Counted from the stretch's first letter, positions 14,213 to 20,453 are shown. The stretch is DNA of 20,453 nucleotides from Candidatus Geothermarchaeota archaeon (GCA_030601715.1 JAUWBL010000003.1:1-20453); one strand, 5' to 3'. Notes: a model not told the origin generated them from the sequence alone. Translations and numbers: made by a program.

Positions 14213-14790
14213 GTTCCCGCCCCCTCGATGATGATCCAATTGCTTCTGATCTCGTGTTTGACTTTGAAGTCGAGGATGTGCTTCAGCGCCTTCTCCTTGG
14301 AGAAGAGGAACCTGTAGCCCTCAGCTATCCCGAAGAGGAGTGTCCCCTTCGAGGACAGGAGCCTATGGAATCCCTCCCGCGTGAAGTGGAAGAGGTCTAT
14401 GCCTGTGTGGTACTCCTCTTCCAAGGCCTCCTCCAAGCTATGTGTCGGGAGGTCTTCGCTCGTTACGAGGACAATGTCTAGGTCGCTCTCTTCGTTGTAC
14501 GTTCCTTTGGCTACGCTGCCCACGAGGATGGCGGCTATGACCGCCTTGTTGGAGTGTAGCTCCCGGGCTATTCCTATGAGCTTTTCTATGAGGAGGTTCA
14601 GGGGTAGCGCTTCTTCACGTAATCCATAGCTTCTCCCCCTCTTCTGGACGACCCAAGCCCCTCTCAGGGTCTGCAGCTTCAGGGCGAGCCAACGCGAACT
14701 CAGGCCAGTGTCCGTCATCAGCTCCGTGAAGGTCCGCCCACCCCTCCTGAGTGTCTCAATCAGTTTCTCCTCAGCTGTTCTTCGGTGCAT
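14185..14790 (-). CDS. Winged-helix and MNT nucleotidyltransferase fusion (antitoxin type)
   Basis: The 201-aa protein has an N-terminal winged helix (about 3-57, with ETLRRGGRTFTELMTDTGLS and the wing VVQKRGRSYGL). The MNT nucleotidyltransferase core follows, with GSVAKGTYNEESDLDIVLV: Gly91-Ser92 and the metal-binding Asp103 and Asp105. It pairs with the overlapping HEPN gene. ATG 14790 is chosen because a CTTTAC box at 14815-14821 (minus strand) predicts transcription start near 14792, giving an almost leaderless mRNA. The frame continues open to 15003, but those residues look non-coding. The winged helix suggests autoregulation at the palindrome between that box and the start codon. Confidence 0.85.
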   Translation of the reverse strand: MHRRTAEEKLIETLRRGGRTFTELMTDTGLSSRWLALKLQTLRGAWVVQKRGRSYGLREEALPLNLLIEKLIGIARELHSNKAVIAAILVGSVAKGTYNEESDLDIVLVTSEDLPTHSLEEALEEEYHTGIDLFHFTREGFHRLLSSKGTLLFGIAEGYRFLFSKEKALKHILDFKVKHEIRSNWIIIEGAGTWLPKQMHG

Positions 14791-14799
14791 CGAGAATTT

Positions 14800-14829
14800 G
14801 TACAACTGTACCTGGGTAAAGTGTACTGT
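14800..14829 (-). promoter_or_regulatory. Promoter with palindromic operator candidate for the first MNT-HEPN pair
   Basis: GTACAACTGTAC (14800-14811) has inverted five-base arms GTACA/TGTAC. A TATA-like CTTTAC follows on the minus strand at 14815-14821, and a third TGTAC lies at 14822-14826. The palindrome sits between the box and the MNT start codon, a usual site for repression in archaea. Binding by the MNT winged helix is inferred. Confidence 0.5.
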
Positions 14830-14944
14830 CAAGAACCAGACTTGATGGGAGTGTGTCGGTTGCCCTCCATCTGTCATCATAGTCCCCAAGGCTCGACCAA
14901 GCGAAGATATTCCGAACTCCTTCTGCTTCCTACCAGGCTTTTGT

Positions 14945-14960
14945 GGGAAGCCTCCCACTG
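14945..14960. terminator. Perfect short hairpin between the two MNT-HEPN modules
   Basis: GTGGGA and TCCCAC pair across a four-base loop AGCC, downstream of the second HEPN gene. The flank is TTTT before the stem on the plus strand, so a transcript of the minus-strand genes would show the stem followed by AAAA. It may mark the end of the second module or act on RNA stability. Confidence 0.3.
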
Positions 14961-15029
14961 GTGGTTGAGTTGCCTGGATGTCTGCGGAGGCCAGTATACG
15001 CATCTCGGCTTGGAAGCCACCGGCTGATC

Positions 15030-15431
15030 CTAACGGTCGTGGAAGACCTCTGCTAATAATCTCTTCGTTTGCTCGTAAGTACGCTTGGCTTTCTCGAAGT
15101 ACTTGGGGGCCTTCCCCTCAAAGTCTTGCACGGTCATGTTGTGTTCATACCCGTACGCCGCCAACCCTCGTATCTCTGCTAGGGTGTGGATCACGTCTGA
15201 GATGGTAGGGATCTCCTCTTTGAACCACTCGGGTGTGTCTGGCCTGTCTAGCAGCTGTCGGAAGGGGCCGCTCACATCGTGTTCCTTGGGGTAGTCTAGG
15301 CCGAAGAGGAGCAACACGGCCTTGGTCGATGATTCGACGGACATCTGAGCCATGTAGACGGCGTTGTCGAAGTTGCCTCGGTCCAGAGCTACCTCGCTAT
15401 CTTCGAGCCATCTCTTCGATCTCTCCATCAT
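15030..15431 (-). CDS. HEPN-domain protein paired with the nuclease-MNT fusion
   Basis: This 133-aa helical HEPN protein begins MMERSKRWLEDSEVALDRGN and has NAVYMAQMSVESSTKAVLLL and the YPKEHDVSG segment common in the family. Active HEPN RNases carry Rx4-6H, often as Rx4HxY. The corresponding stretch here reads RGLAAYGYE, so the His appears to be Tyr. ATG 15431 follows the MNT stop by 13 bases and has AAAGG seven bases upstream; the TTG at 15464 is less likely. It is co-transcribed with the fusion gene upstream, and the pair is probably a toxin-antitoxin or defence module. Confidence 0.82.
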   Translation of the reverse strand: MMERSKRWLEDSEVALDRGNFDNAVYMAQMSVESSTKAVLLLFGLDYPKEHDVSGPFRQLLDRPDTPEWFKEEIPTISDVIHTLAEIRGLAAYGYEHNMTVQDFEGKAPKYFEKAKRTYEQTKRLLAEVFHDR

Positions 15432-15444
15432 GTTGCTGGCCTTT

Positions 15445-16575
15445 CTAGTAAAGCTGGATTTCAATTTCCTCCCCCATCTTTAGATCGGGTTTCAGGATCC
15501 AGTACCATCCACCGCCCGGGAGCTGTACCCTCCGGGAGCCCAGCTCTTCAAGCCTTCCAGCCAGTATTTCAAGGGTTTTTTCCATGAAGTCCTCCCTGTC
15601 GTAGAGGGTGATGCCGTCGAAGAGCATGTCGAGATAGATCCTGTGAAACCCTTGCGCCTCCTCTTTCGTCAGGGGGTAGTGCTGCAGAATCGGCCACACT
15701 CCTCCTCTGACCAGCAGACGATGCTCAGCGGTTTCCTCAAGGGCTGACTTGAGTCTCGAGAGTTCCTCAATCCTGCCCCACACATCGCGACCCCACTCAT
15801 CCACGACCACTAGGAGATCGATGTCGCTCTCGTTGACTGTGTCGTCCCCCTGAGCCACTGATCCGAACACTACCACCGACACTAGACGATCCTCGAAATG
15901 CTCCAACAACAAGCGGACATACCTACGAAGCAGACCACGATAGGTCGTCCTGGGCAGCCGGTCAAACCCTTCTCTCCGAAGCCAACGTTTTAGGTCCTTG
16001 AGCCTTAGAACTAGGTCCAGCTCTCTGAGAAGGTCCCCAGCATCTATCCCTTCCTTCGTCAATCCATACTTGCTTTGTTCCTTCCGGATCAGACCCAGAT
16101 CCCTCAACTCGGAGAGGCGGAGGCTCAAAGTCCTAGGGTTTTCGACTACTTCCTGCAAGTCAGTGAAAGAGAGAAGGCCAGACCGATCTAGGGCTTCGAG
16201 AACATCATAGAACCCTCTCCTAACGATGCTTCTCACACTGACACGCCAAGCTTTCGTGCTTTGTCTCGCCGCGGAAGGCGCATCGTGGAACCGGATGCGG
16301 CCGTAAGAAGTTTGAGACAGCCCCGTACCTGGAATCTCAGCCATCGGTTCATCTGAGCCGTCATGGAAGACAAGGACTGTGACGCCAGCCTCCTGAAGCT
16401 TTGCACGCTGCCTGGGATAGAAGATGATCTTTTCGCCGTAGAGACGTTTAGCCTCCCAGCCCTTTCCATCGGAAGTGACGAAGTCTGGACTCTTACCGGG
16501 CTGGTACAGGATTTCTTCGGGTGTATATCCCCGGGAGAGCAGCAGTTGCTCTAGCTTCCGCTCCGATTGGTTCAT
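15445..16575 (-). CDS. PD-(D/E)XK nuclease-like, winged-helix and MNT nucleotidyltransferase fusion
   Basis: Three domains are visible in 376 aa. Residues 1-72 read as a restriction-endonuclease-like fold: SERKLEQLLLSRGYTPEE, then SPDF (Asp31) and GWEAKR (Glu41-x-Lys43), with a following strand VTVLVFHDG. Residues about 117-178 are a winged helix (SLRLSELRDLGLIRKEQ). From about 210 an MNT-type nucleotidyltransferase carries Gly238-Ser239 and Asp251-x-Asp253, and its C-terminal part has YWILKPDLKMGEEIEI. MNT proteins normally modify a HEPN partner, which follows here after 13 bases. The ATG start at 16575 has AGGGG at a suitable distance; GTG 16608 is the longer option. The nuclease active-site residues look intact. 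Confidence 0.82.
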   Translation of the reverse strand: MNQSERKLEQLLLSRGYTPEEILYQPGKSPDFVTSDGKGWEAKRLYGEKIIFYPRQRAKLQEAGVTVLVFHDGSDEPMAEIPGTGLSQTSYGRIRFHDAPSAARQSTKAWRVSVRSIVRRGFYDVLEALDRSGLLSFTDLQEVVENPRTLSLRLSELRDLGLIRKEQSKYGLTKEGIDAGDLLRELDLVLRLKDLKRWLRREGFDRLPRTTYRGLLRRYVRLLLEHFEDRLVSVVVFGSVAQGDDTVNESDIDLLVVVDEWGRDVWGRIEELSRLKSALEETAEHRLLVRGGVWPILQHYPLTKEEAQGFHRIYLDMLFDGITLYDREDFMEKTLEILAGRLEELGSRRVQLPGGGWYWILKPDLKMGEEIEIQLY

Positions 16576-16609
16576 CCTCCTTCCCCTCTCCCCAGAAGGT
16601 ATATCCACC

Positions 16610-16642
16610 TATACTAAGAGTATAGTTCGAAGTGTTTTAAAG
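16610..16642 (-). promoter_or_regulatory. Promoter and palindromic operator candidate of the nuclease-MNT/HEPN pair
   Basis: A good TATA-like GCTTTAAA (minus strand, about 16635-16642) predicts transcription start near 16612. That point lies within TATACTAAGAGTATA (16610-16624), a palindrome with perfect six-base arms and a three-base spacer. A repressor bound there would block initiation. The winged helix of the encoded MNT fusion is the obvious candidate. Confidence 0.55.
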
Positions 16643-16752
16643 CGGGCTTATGGTCGTGCTGGAGACTCCTTCGATCCTCTTTCGGATTGCGAGACGCAGT
16701 TTTTCCGGTTCCTCGGACGGTAGCCCTTGGCTAGACAGGCTCAATGCGAGAG

Positions 16753-17067
16753 TCACCCTTGGGGCAGCCGTTTGAGGCGCCAGAACCGAAAGGTTACGGT
16801 CAACACGATGAGAACGACCGAGGAGGTGAGAAGGAGCCAGATGGTGGGGACTCCCCCTCGAAGGCTCAGACCGAGTTCCGATAGTCCGTAGCCCGCGGAG
16901 AGAAGCACTACTCCGGCGAAGGCCACGTCACACAAGACGGGGCTGCTCTCGATGTTGGTGAAGTCGTACCCAACCCTAGCGACCATGTATATGGTCGCAA
17001 GCAAGACGGAGACGAAAACAGTGAGGAAGGATATGACAAATAGATCACGGTCCACGATCAAGAGCAT
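16753..17067 (-). CDS. Small three-helix membrane protein of unknown function
   Basis: The 104-aa product is mostly hydrophobic, with likely membrane helices at FVISFLTVFVSVLLATIYMV, CDVAFAGVVLLSAGYGL and IWLLLTSSVVLIVLTVTF, and a basic end RFWRLKRLPQG. I do not recognise a family. The frame extends upstream to 17184, but that part is polar and unconserved-looking. ATG 17067 lies about 25-30 nt after a CTTTTC box near 17097, which fits a short leader. It stands alone between two accessory modules. Confidence 0.55.
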   Translation of the reverse strand: MLLIVDRDLFVISFLTVFVSVLLATIYMVARVGYDFTNIESSPVLCDVAFAGVVLLSAGYGLSELGLSLRGGVPTIWLLLTSSVVLIVLTVTFRFWRLKRLPQG

Positions 17068-17259
17068 TGCGAGTAGGCGACCACTGGGAAAACCGTGAAA
17101 AGCGACCACAGCAGAATAGTTAAGTGCAGGGATCCAGACAGAGACAGGCTCACAAGTCGTCGCTGAGAGACGCCTAGGATCCACCCAGAACGAGCGTCTA
17201 CCCTCTTGGTTTGGACTCTGCCAATCGAACTGTACCGAGGTAGCTGTAGTCGCCTGCTC

Positions 17260-17679
17260 TCATCTTCGAGAACGTGATCTGGGGAGGATGGTGAGGGCTA
17301 CGGGCTTTCCCTCCGAGTCGTAGGCGTGGATGTCCTGGAGCTTGTAGGGGGAGGGGAGCAGGATCAGCAGGCCGCCGGTGAACCGGGAGAGGTCTTCGGC
17401 GGAGGGAGCCATTTCTCCGTCAGGCTTCGAGCGGGCCTCCCCCAGAAGCCTGGCGTCGGCGTGAAGGAGAAAGGGGCTGAAGTCGGTGGCGTACCACGGG
17501 CCGTACTGCATATGCCACCCCACCGGGGGAAGCAGGTAATCCTCCACCGTGAGCCTCCGGCCTCTCTCCTCTCTTTCCCGCTTTCCCCTCACAAGGAAGG
17601 TGACGGCTTTGGGATGAGCTACCCGAGCCGTCTCCAACAGCTCCTCCGCCAGCTCTTCATCGATCGATACACTGATCAT
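17260..17679 (-). CDS. JAMM/MPN-fold protein with all zinc ligands replaced
   Basis: The 139-aa protein follows the JAMM/MPN layout. A first helix EELAEELLETARVAHP leads into a strand TFLVRGKR. The metal region follows as RSKPDGEMAPSAEDL (83-97), then a strand GGLLILLPS and DIHAYDSEG. Active JAMM proteases have HxHP with an Asp eleven residues after the second His. Here these are Arg83, Lys85 and the retained Asp96, and the upstream Glu (after HP) is Ala25. The spacing is exact but the metal site is gone, so isopeptidase activity is very unlikely and a binding or scaffold role is more plausible. ATG start; no clear Shine-Dalgarno. Confidence 0.68.
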   Translation of the reverse strand: MISVSIDEELAEELLETARVAHPKAVTFLVRGKREREERGRRLTVEDYLLPPVGWHMQYGPWYATDFSPFLLHADARLLGEARSKPDGEMAPSAEDLSRFTGGLLILLPSPYKLQDIHAYDSEGKPVALTILPRSRSRR

Positions 17680-17782
17680 CGTCCATCATCGTCCTTGGAC
17701 AGAGGCTGTGCCGTTCCCTTCGCGCTGGGATCCAACCGGAATGCTCCACCCAAACCCTAGAGGGTAACCCAAGGTAATCCTT

Positions 17783-17860
17783 ATGAACTCGGAGATTATC
17801 TTGGGGCTCTTGCTACACCTGGCCTACGCCATCTTCCTCAGCCTTGTCTTGGGGGCATAG
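17783..17860 (+). CDS. Possible 25-aa single-helix membrane peptide
   Basis: An ATG-started frame of 25 codons encodes a nearly continuous hydrophobic helix (SEIILGLLLHLAYAIFLSLV) ending in TAG. The size and profile resemble small membrane peptides, including type I toxins, but no clear promoter box or Shine-Dalgarno is visible. It could also be the start of a decayed membrane gene. Confidence 0.3.
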   Translation: MNSEIILGLLLHLAYAIFLSLVLGA

Positions 17861-17993
17861 CAGGAAGCAACTTCCTCAACCAATAATGGGAGCTTGTTGA
17901 GAGGGGTGGGCGTCCAAACTTCAGCTTGGTGGAGTGCTTGGGGTGGTCACGCTCAGAACGACGGAGAACGTCGAGGCCTTCGCTCCCCAAAAG

Positions 17994-18027
17994 AAGAGGA
18001 AAAGTAATCCTCGTCTCCTCCTTTTCA
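17994..18027. terminator. Bidirectional terminator-like hairpin
   Basis: GAGGA and TCCTC pair around a short A-rich loop. On the plus strand the stem is followed by a pyrimidine-rich CTCCTCCTTTTC, and on the minus strand by TTCTTTTGG. This arrangement could end transcription from both sides, including that of the minus-strand vapC gene. Coordinates are good to one or two bases. Confidence 0.4.
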
Positions 18028-18158
18028 GATCTTAACTTGAGGTCAAAGAGTCGTGTGGGACCGCCTCTGTTACTGTTGTCTGTTGAGGTTGCGTGATGAA
18101 CTCTGTCCGGAACTCGTTCAGATCCGGCCCGTTCTCTTCCACGTACAGGCGTCTTGGG

Positions 18159-18734
18159 CTAGAGGGGGAGTCCCCGGAGTCCCTTGGTGGCATCGAGGAA
18201 TTCCCTTGCGATTTCCGTATTCGTATCTTCCAACCAGCTGTGTATGCTCCTCAGGAGTCTAGGCAGCCCGCTCGGGGGGAGGTTGTCCGCTTCCCATTGA
18301 CGCATCTTCTTTCTATGCTCCTCTTCTATGGGGGTTTGGGGCAGGATCCCGTTCTCTTCGCTGGCCTTTAGGAGTCTTTTGTCATCAGTGGTCAAGGACG
18401 GTATGTTTGAGCGCAGGCAGGCCTGGATCAGAAGGCTGTCATTGGCGTCTAGGTCATGGGCTACACACCTTTTCAGCGCTGTTCGTGCATCCTCTGTTCC
18501 TATCTCCGCGAAGGTGAGAGGGGAGTCGAAGAGGGAGAGGGCCTTTTCAGATGCTTCTTCCTTTGGTATGCTGTAGGCCCTTCTCAGTGCGAAGTAGACC
18601 TCGAAGGGTGTTAGAGGAGTTGTGTGGAAGTCGTACCTGCCGCTTCTGATGAGGGCGTCGCAGACCTGGGAGGCCGGGTGGTCTTCGAGCAGGGAGTAGA
18701 CAATGATGTTTGTGTCTAGGGCTTTTCTCAGCAT
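18159..18734 (-). CDS. vapC: PIN-domain ribonuclease toxin (VapC-like) with C-terminal extension
   Basis: This PIN-domain endoribonuclease is probably the toxin of the pair with the upstream AbrB-type gene. The acidic active-site residues are visible: Asp7 in ALDTNIIVYSL, Glu45 in TPFEVYFALRRA, Asp99 in DANDSLLIQACL and Asp117/118 in LTTDDKRLL. The PIN fold ends near residue 135. About 55 further residues (EEEHRKKMRQWEADNLPP and beyond) are longer than the usual VapC of about 130 aa. The ATG start comes five bases after the antitoxin stop. Confidence 0.87.
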   Translation of the reverse strand: MLRKALDTNIIVYSLLEDHPASQVCDALIRSGRYDFHTTPLTPFEVYFALRRAYSIPKEEASEKALSLFDSPLTFAEIGTEDARTALKRCVAHDLDANDSLLIQACLRSNIPSLTTDDKRLLKASEENGILPQTPIEEEHRKKMRQWEADNLPPSGLPRLLRSIHSWLEDTNTEIAREFLDATKGLRGLPL

Positions 18735-18739
18735 CGTGT

Positions 18740-18976
18740 TCAGCCCAAGAGGAATTCGTCGAGGGAGATGTTTTCCAGGGAGACGGTGAGGGCTTTGCTC
18801 CAGTCCACCTTCACCTTTCTGTCGAGCATCTCGTCCCAGCTTACCGCCTTCCGGGGCTTTATGATGACTCCTTCCTCCGTCTCCAATACCTGAACCTCGC
18901 CCTTCAACCCCTTCCTCTCTCTGATGCCCTTCGGGATGACGAGCCTCCCTTGCTCATCGATCTTCACCACTTCCAT
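18740..18976 (-). CDS. vapB: AbrB/SpoVT-type antitoxin
   Basis: The 78-aa protein begins with the swapped-hairpin AbrB DNA-binding domain (MEVVKIDEQGRLVIPKGIRE, followed by GEVQVLETEEGVIIKPRK). It ends with a toxin-binding tail (SWDEMLDRKVKVDWSKALTV). It lies directly upstream of the PIN gene, the standard antitoxin-toxin order, and would repress its own promoter. A TTAAAT box at about 19010-19017 (minus strand) predicts transcription start near 18987, so ATG 18976 or ATG 18982 is a near-leaderless start. The open frame continues to 19390, but that part is the complement of another gene. Confidence 0.87.
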   Translation of the reverse strand: MEVVKIDEQGRLVIPKGIRERKGLKGEVQVLETEEGVIIKPRKAVSWDEMLDRKVKVDWSKALTVSLENISLDEFLLG

Positions 18977-19069
18977 CACCATCACCACTGCAATAACAAG
19001 CCGTGGGGCATTTAACGCTGCGACCGGAGGCGCCACAAAACGGTTATGTCGGCTTGACCCTGTATTGGT

Positions 19070-19561
19070 ATGCCCTTCACGCCTCTTCACTGGGGCCCGG
19101 TCCTTCTCATTGGCTTTCTCCTGTTCCCTCGCCTTGACTTGGCCGTGTTGGTGGTTTCGAGCGTGGTCATCGATGTTGAGCCCTTCGCTGTGTTGTTCTT
19201 CGGGTTGCGTTACCCTCTCCACGGATTCCTTCATACGTATCTGGGGGCCACGGTCGTCGGCGTGGTGGTGGCTGCTGGGTTGTGGGTCTTCAGGAGGCGG
19301 GTGGCGGGGGTTGTGAGTCTCTTCGGGATCACGCAGGAATCCTCCCTCGCTAGGTTCCTTGTTACGTCTCTGTTCGCGGTCTACTCCCACGTCCTCCTTG
19401 ATTCCTTCCTGTATTCTGAGATGGATCCCCTCTATCCCTTGGTGGGCAACCCATTCGTTTACGTCGTCGCCTTGGACAACGTCTACGCCTTGTGTTTGGT
19501 TGCATTCGTCCCAGCATTGGCGCTGTATGGCTTCAGGGCGTATCAGCAGAGAACCAGGTAG
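19070..19561 (+). CDS. YdjM/DUF457-type membrane-bound metal-dependent hydrolase
   Basis: The 163-aa integral membrane protein has about four helices and the dispersed metal-ligand pattern of the YdjM (DUF457) family: His7 in FTPLHWGP, Asp35-x-Glu37 in VIDVEPF, His51 and His55 in PLHGFLHTYLG, His107 and Asp111 in SHVLLDSF, and Asp119 in EMDPLYPL. The family is predicted to hydrolyse phospholipids or similar substrates; no reaction is established. ATG 19070 lies about 25 nt after a GGTTATGT box, so the message may be leaderless. It is divergent from the AbrB antitoxin gene. Confidence 0.82.
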   Translation: MPFTPLHWGPVLLIGFLLFPRLDLAVLVVSSVVIDVEPFAVLFFGLRYPLHGFLHTYLGATVVGVVVAAGLWVFRRRVAGVVSLFGITQESSLARFLVTSLFAVYSHVLLDSFLYSEMDPLYPLVGNPFVYVVALDNVYALCLVAFVPALALYGFRAYQQRTR

Positions 19562-19583
19562 GGGAAGGGGAGCGTGAGGCGCG

Positions 19584-20129
19584 TCACGTCTTTTCTGTAT
19601 TACTCACCATGCTGTCGAAGAACGGGACTACCTTTGAGAGGAAATGTCCGTGTTTCTTCTCGTCCACGACGATGAAGACTCCCCCGATCTGACGCATTCT
19701 GAGCTTGGTGACCGTGGTGTGGGTGAACTGGGCTACGTGGTTCTCTTGGTTGTAGATGAGGAGGGTGGAGAGGGCATCGAATAGCAGCCTGCATCCAGAG
19801 GGGCTGTCGGCGAAGTTTTGAACGGCTTGTTCTATGGCGATGGAGAGGTCCGTCGATGCGGAGGGTCCCGAGACGTAGACGCGGTTCCGGCAGTCCTCTT
19901 GTGTGCCTGTGACGGGCTTGGAGACGCAGTCGATGCAGAACAGGTTCTCGAGTTCGGCGTCGGTCACTGCTCCCCTAAGCCTTCTCTGGACTGTGTCGCA
20001 GGGTTGGTTGACTGATACGTATATGCAGCCGCCCCTGCGGAGTAGTCCGGCTAGGAGAGTGGTGACCTCGCGCTGGTAGGCTGTGGGGGTTGTGACGACG
20101 AGGAGAAGCTCGGGTCCAGTTAGCTCCAC
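19584..20129 (-). CDS. KaiC/RecA-superfamily protein lacking a P-loop (DUF835/DUF7504-like)
   Basis: The 181-aa protein follows the KaiC-like core from the second strand on: GGCIYVSVNQPCDTVQRRL, LENLFCIDCVSK, RVYVSGPSASTDLSIAIEQA, CRLLFDALSTLLIYNQENHV and TKLRMRQIGGVFIVVDEK. There is no GxxxxGK[ST] Walker A near the N-terminus. Related archaeal proteins are common, and some link to signalling or motility; no role can be assigned here. GTG 20129 is close to the transcription start predicted from a CTTTACTA box (about 20148-20155, minus strand). Confidence 0.75.
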   Translation of the reverse strand: MELTGPELLLVVTTPTAYQREVTTLLAGLLRRGGCIYVSVNQPCDTVQRRLRGAVTDAELENLFCIDCVSKPVTGTQEDCRNRVYVSGPSASTDLSIAIEQAVQNFADSPSGCRLLFDALSTLLIYNQENHVAQFTHTTVTKLRMRQIGGVFIVVDEKKHGHFLSKVVPFFDSMVSNTEKT

Positions 20130-20221
20130 GTGGAATCTCCGTCCTCGTAGTAAAGCTTAGCTATGTTAGGGTTCATTTGTCGCTTGTTACTAGAATATTC
20201 CTGAACATTCCTCGCCTCTCT

Positions 20222-20259
20222 GGTGAGATATCATATCACCCGTGGCGGACCGTTTTAAG
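20222..20259. promoter_or_regulatory. Palindrome and TATA-like box ahead of the Sm-like gene
   Basis: GGTGAGATATCATATCACC (20222-20240) has inverted GGTGA/TCACC ends and a nearly symmetric A/T-rich centre. Thirteen bases later a TTTTAAG box (20253-20259) would start plus-strand transcription near 20282. The palindrome therefore lies upstream of the box, the position of an activator site or an extended recognition element. Confidence 0.4.
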
Positions 20260-20316
20260 CGTAAGTGTGGCACTAATAGTATTCCTAGCGGATGACGGTG
20301 ACGTCGATTGTCCGAG

Positions 20317-20453
20317 ATGCTGATGGCTGACCTGAAGAGAAACTTGAACAAGCCCGTCGTTGTGATTACGAAGGATGGGTGGTCTTTCAGAGGAGTCCTC
20401 GTTGGCTTCGACGAAGAGTTCGTTAAGCTCAAGGAGGTGTACGAGACCAAGAC
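20317..20453 (+). CDS. Sm-like (LSm/SmAP) protein, C-terminus cut by window edge
   Basis: The visible 45 residues match the Sm1 motif of archaeal Sm-like RNA-binding proteins: LNKPVVVITKDGWSFRGVLVGF followed by DEEFVKLKEVYE. These proteins form heptameric rings that bind U-rich RNA. The ATG at 20317 is used; a second in-frame ATG two codons later (MADLKRNL) is equally plausible. A TTTTAAG promoter box lies about 60 nt upstream. The Sm2 motif is beyond the window. Confidence 0.85.
   Translation, partial: MLMADLKRNLNKPVVVITKDGWSFRGVLVGFDEEFVKLKEVYETK

Larger units (their letters stand above)
17680..18158. other. 480-bp gap between accessory genes
   Basis: No full-length gene is evident. The stretch contains a 25-codon hydrophobic frame on the plus strand (17783-17860) and a hairpin flanked by T-rich runs on both strands (about 17995-18027). 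There is also a short minus-strand frame (about 18032-18142) without supporting features. It could be remnants of an exchanged module. Confidence 0.5.

Noticed and set aside
14791..15003. N-terminal extension of the first MNT protein
   Set aside because: The extra 71 residues look non-coding and lie upstream of the promoter box and palindrome.
18032..18142. 36-codon minus-strand frame after vapC
   Set aside because: It starts with GTG and reads plausibly but has no ribosome binding site, no domain and nothing beyond chance length.
18977..19390. N-terminal extension of the AbrB frame to 19390
   Set aside because: The extension is the complement of the YdjM-like gene and is highly charged and low in complexity; the AbrB domain starts cleanly at 18976.

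Overview
The window is a chromosomal segment of an archaeon, most likely of the TACK group. The evidence is an archaeal-type uL16/L10e, Dph2, the exosome subunit Csl4, RpoL (Rpo11), an ESCRT-III/CdvB protein, Orc1/Cdc6, RadA, a family B DNA polymerase and an Sm-like protein. TATA-like boxes, leaderless-looking starts and many TTG/GTG starts fit the same assignment. No rRNA, tRNA or CRISPR array was recognised, so the lineage cannot be fixed more closely.

Left part (1-7.9 kb), housekeeping: a slipin (cut by the left edge) and an NfeD/ClpP-class membrane protease form a minus-strand pair. A plus-strand operon L10e-dph2-csl4-rpoL follows. Next are a small winged-helix-like protein and CdvB (minus), a divergent winged-helix regulator (plus), and an Orc1/Cdc6 plus winged-helix pair (minus). 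The cdvB/regulator intergenic region holds a duplicated 32-bp element and a perfect palindrome.

Middle part (7.9-13.6 kb), recombination and polymerase: radA is followed, after a 211-bp spacer with two hairpins, by a tightly packed co-directional cluster. It encodes a RadA-derived protein whose Walker A and B motifs are both lost, a PolB with eroded exonuclease motifs, a 53-aa zinc ribbon, a small Sm-like barrel protein and a PD-(D/E)XK nuclease. The PolB carries a C-terminal LigD-type 3'-phosphoesterase domain, itself missing several catalytic residues. I consider this cluster the best candidate for an undescribed system, probably DNA damage tolerance or repair.

Right part (13.6-19 kb), accessory: a PIN-domain remnant, two nucleotidyltransferase (MNT)-HEPN pairs, a small membrane protein, a JAMM-fold protein with all its zinc ligands replaced, a 480-bp gap with a possible 25-aa membrane peptide, and an AbrB-VapC toxin-antitoxin pair. 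One MNT is fused to an N-terminal PD-(D/E)XK nuclease-like domain. Both MNT promoters carry palindromes positioned like repressor operators. At the right end are a YdjM-like membrane hydrolase, a KaiC/RecA-superfamily protein without a P-loop, and the start of an Sm-like gene cut by the edge.

Starts are uncertain for several genes because TTG, GTG and possibly CTG or ATC starts occur and several cistrons overlap by an NTGA junction. Residue numbers refer to the start given for each entry.
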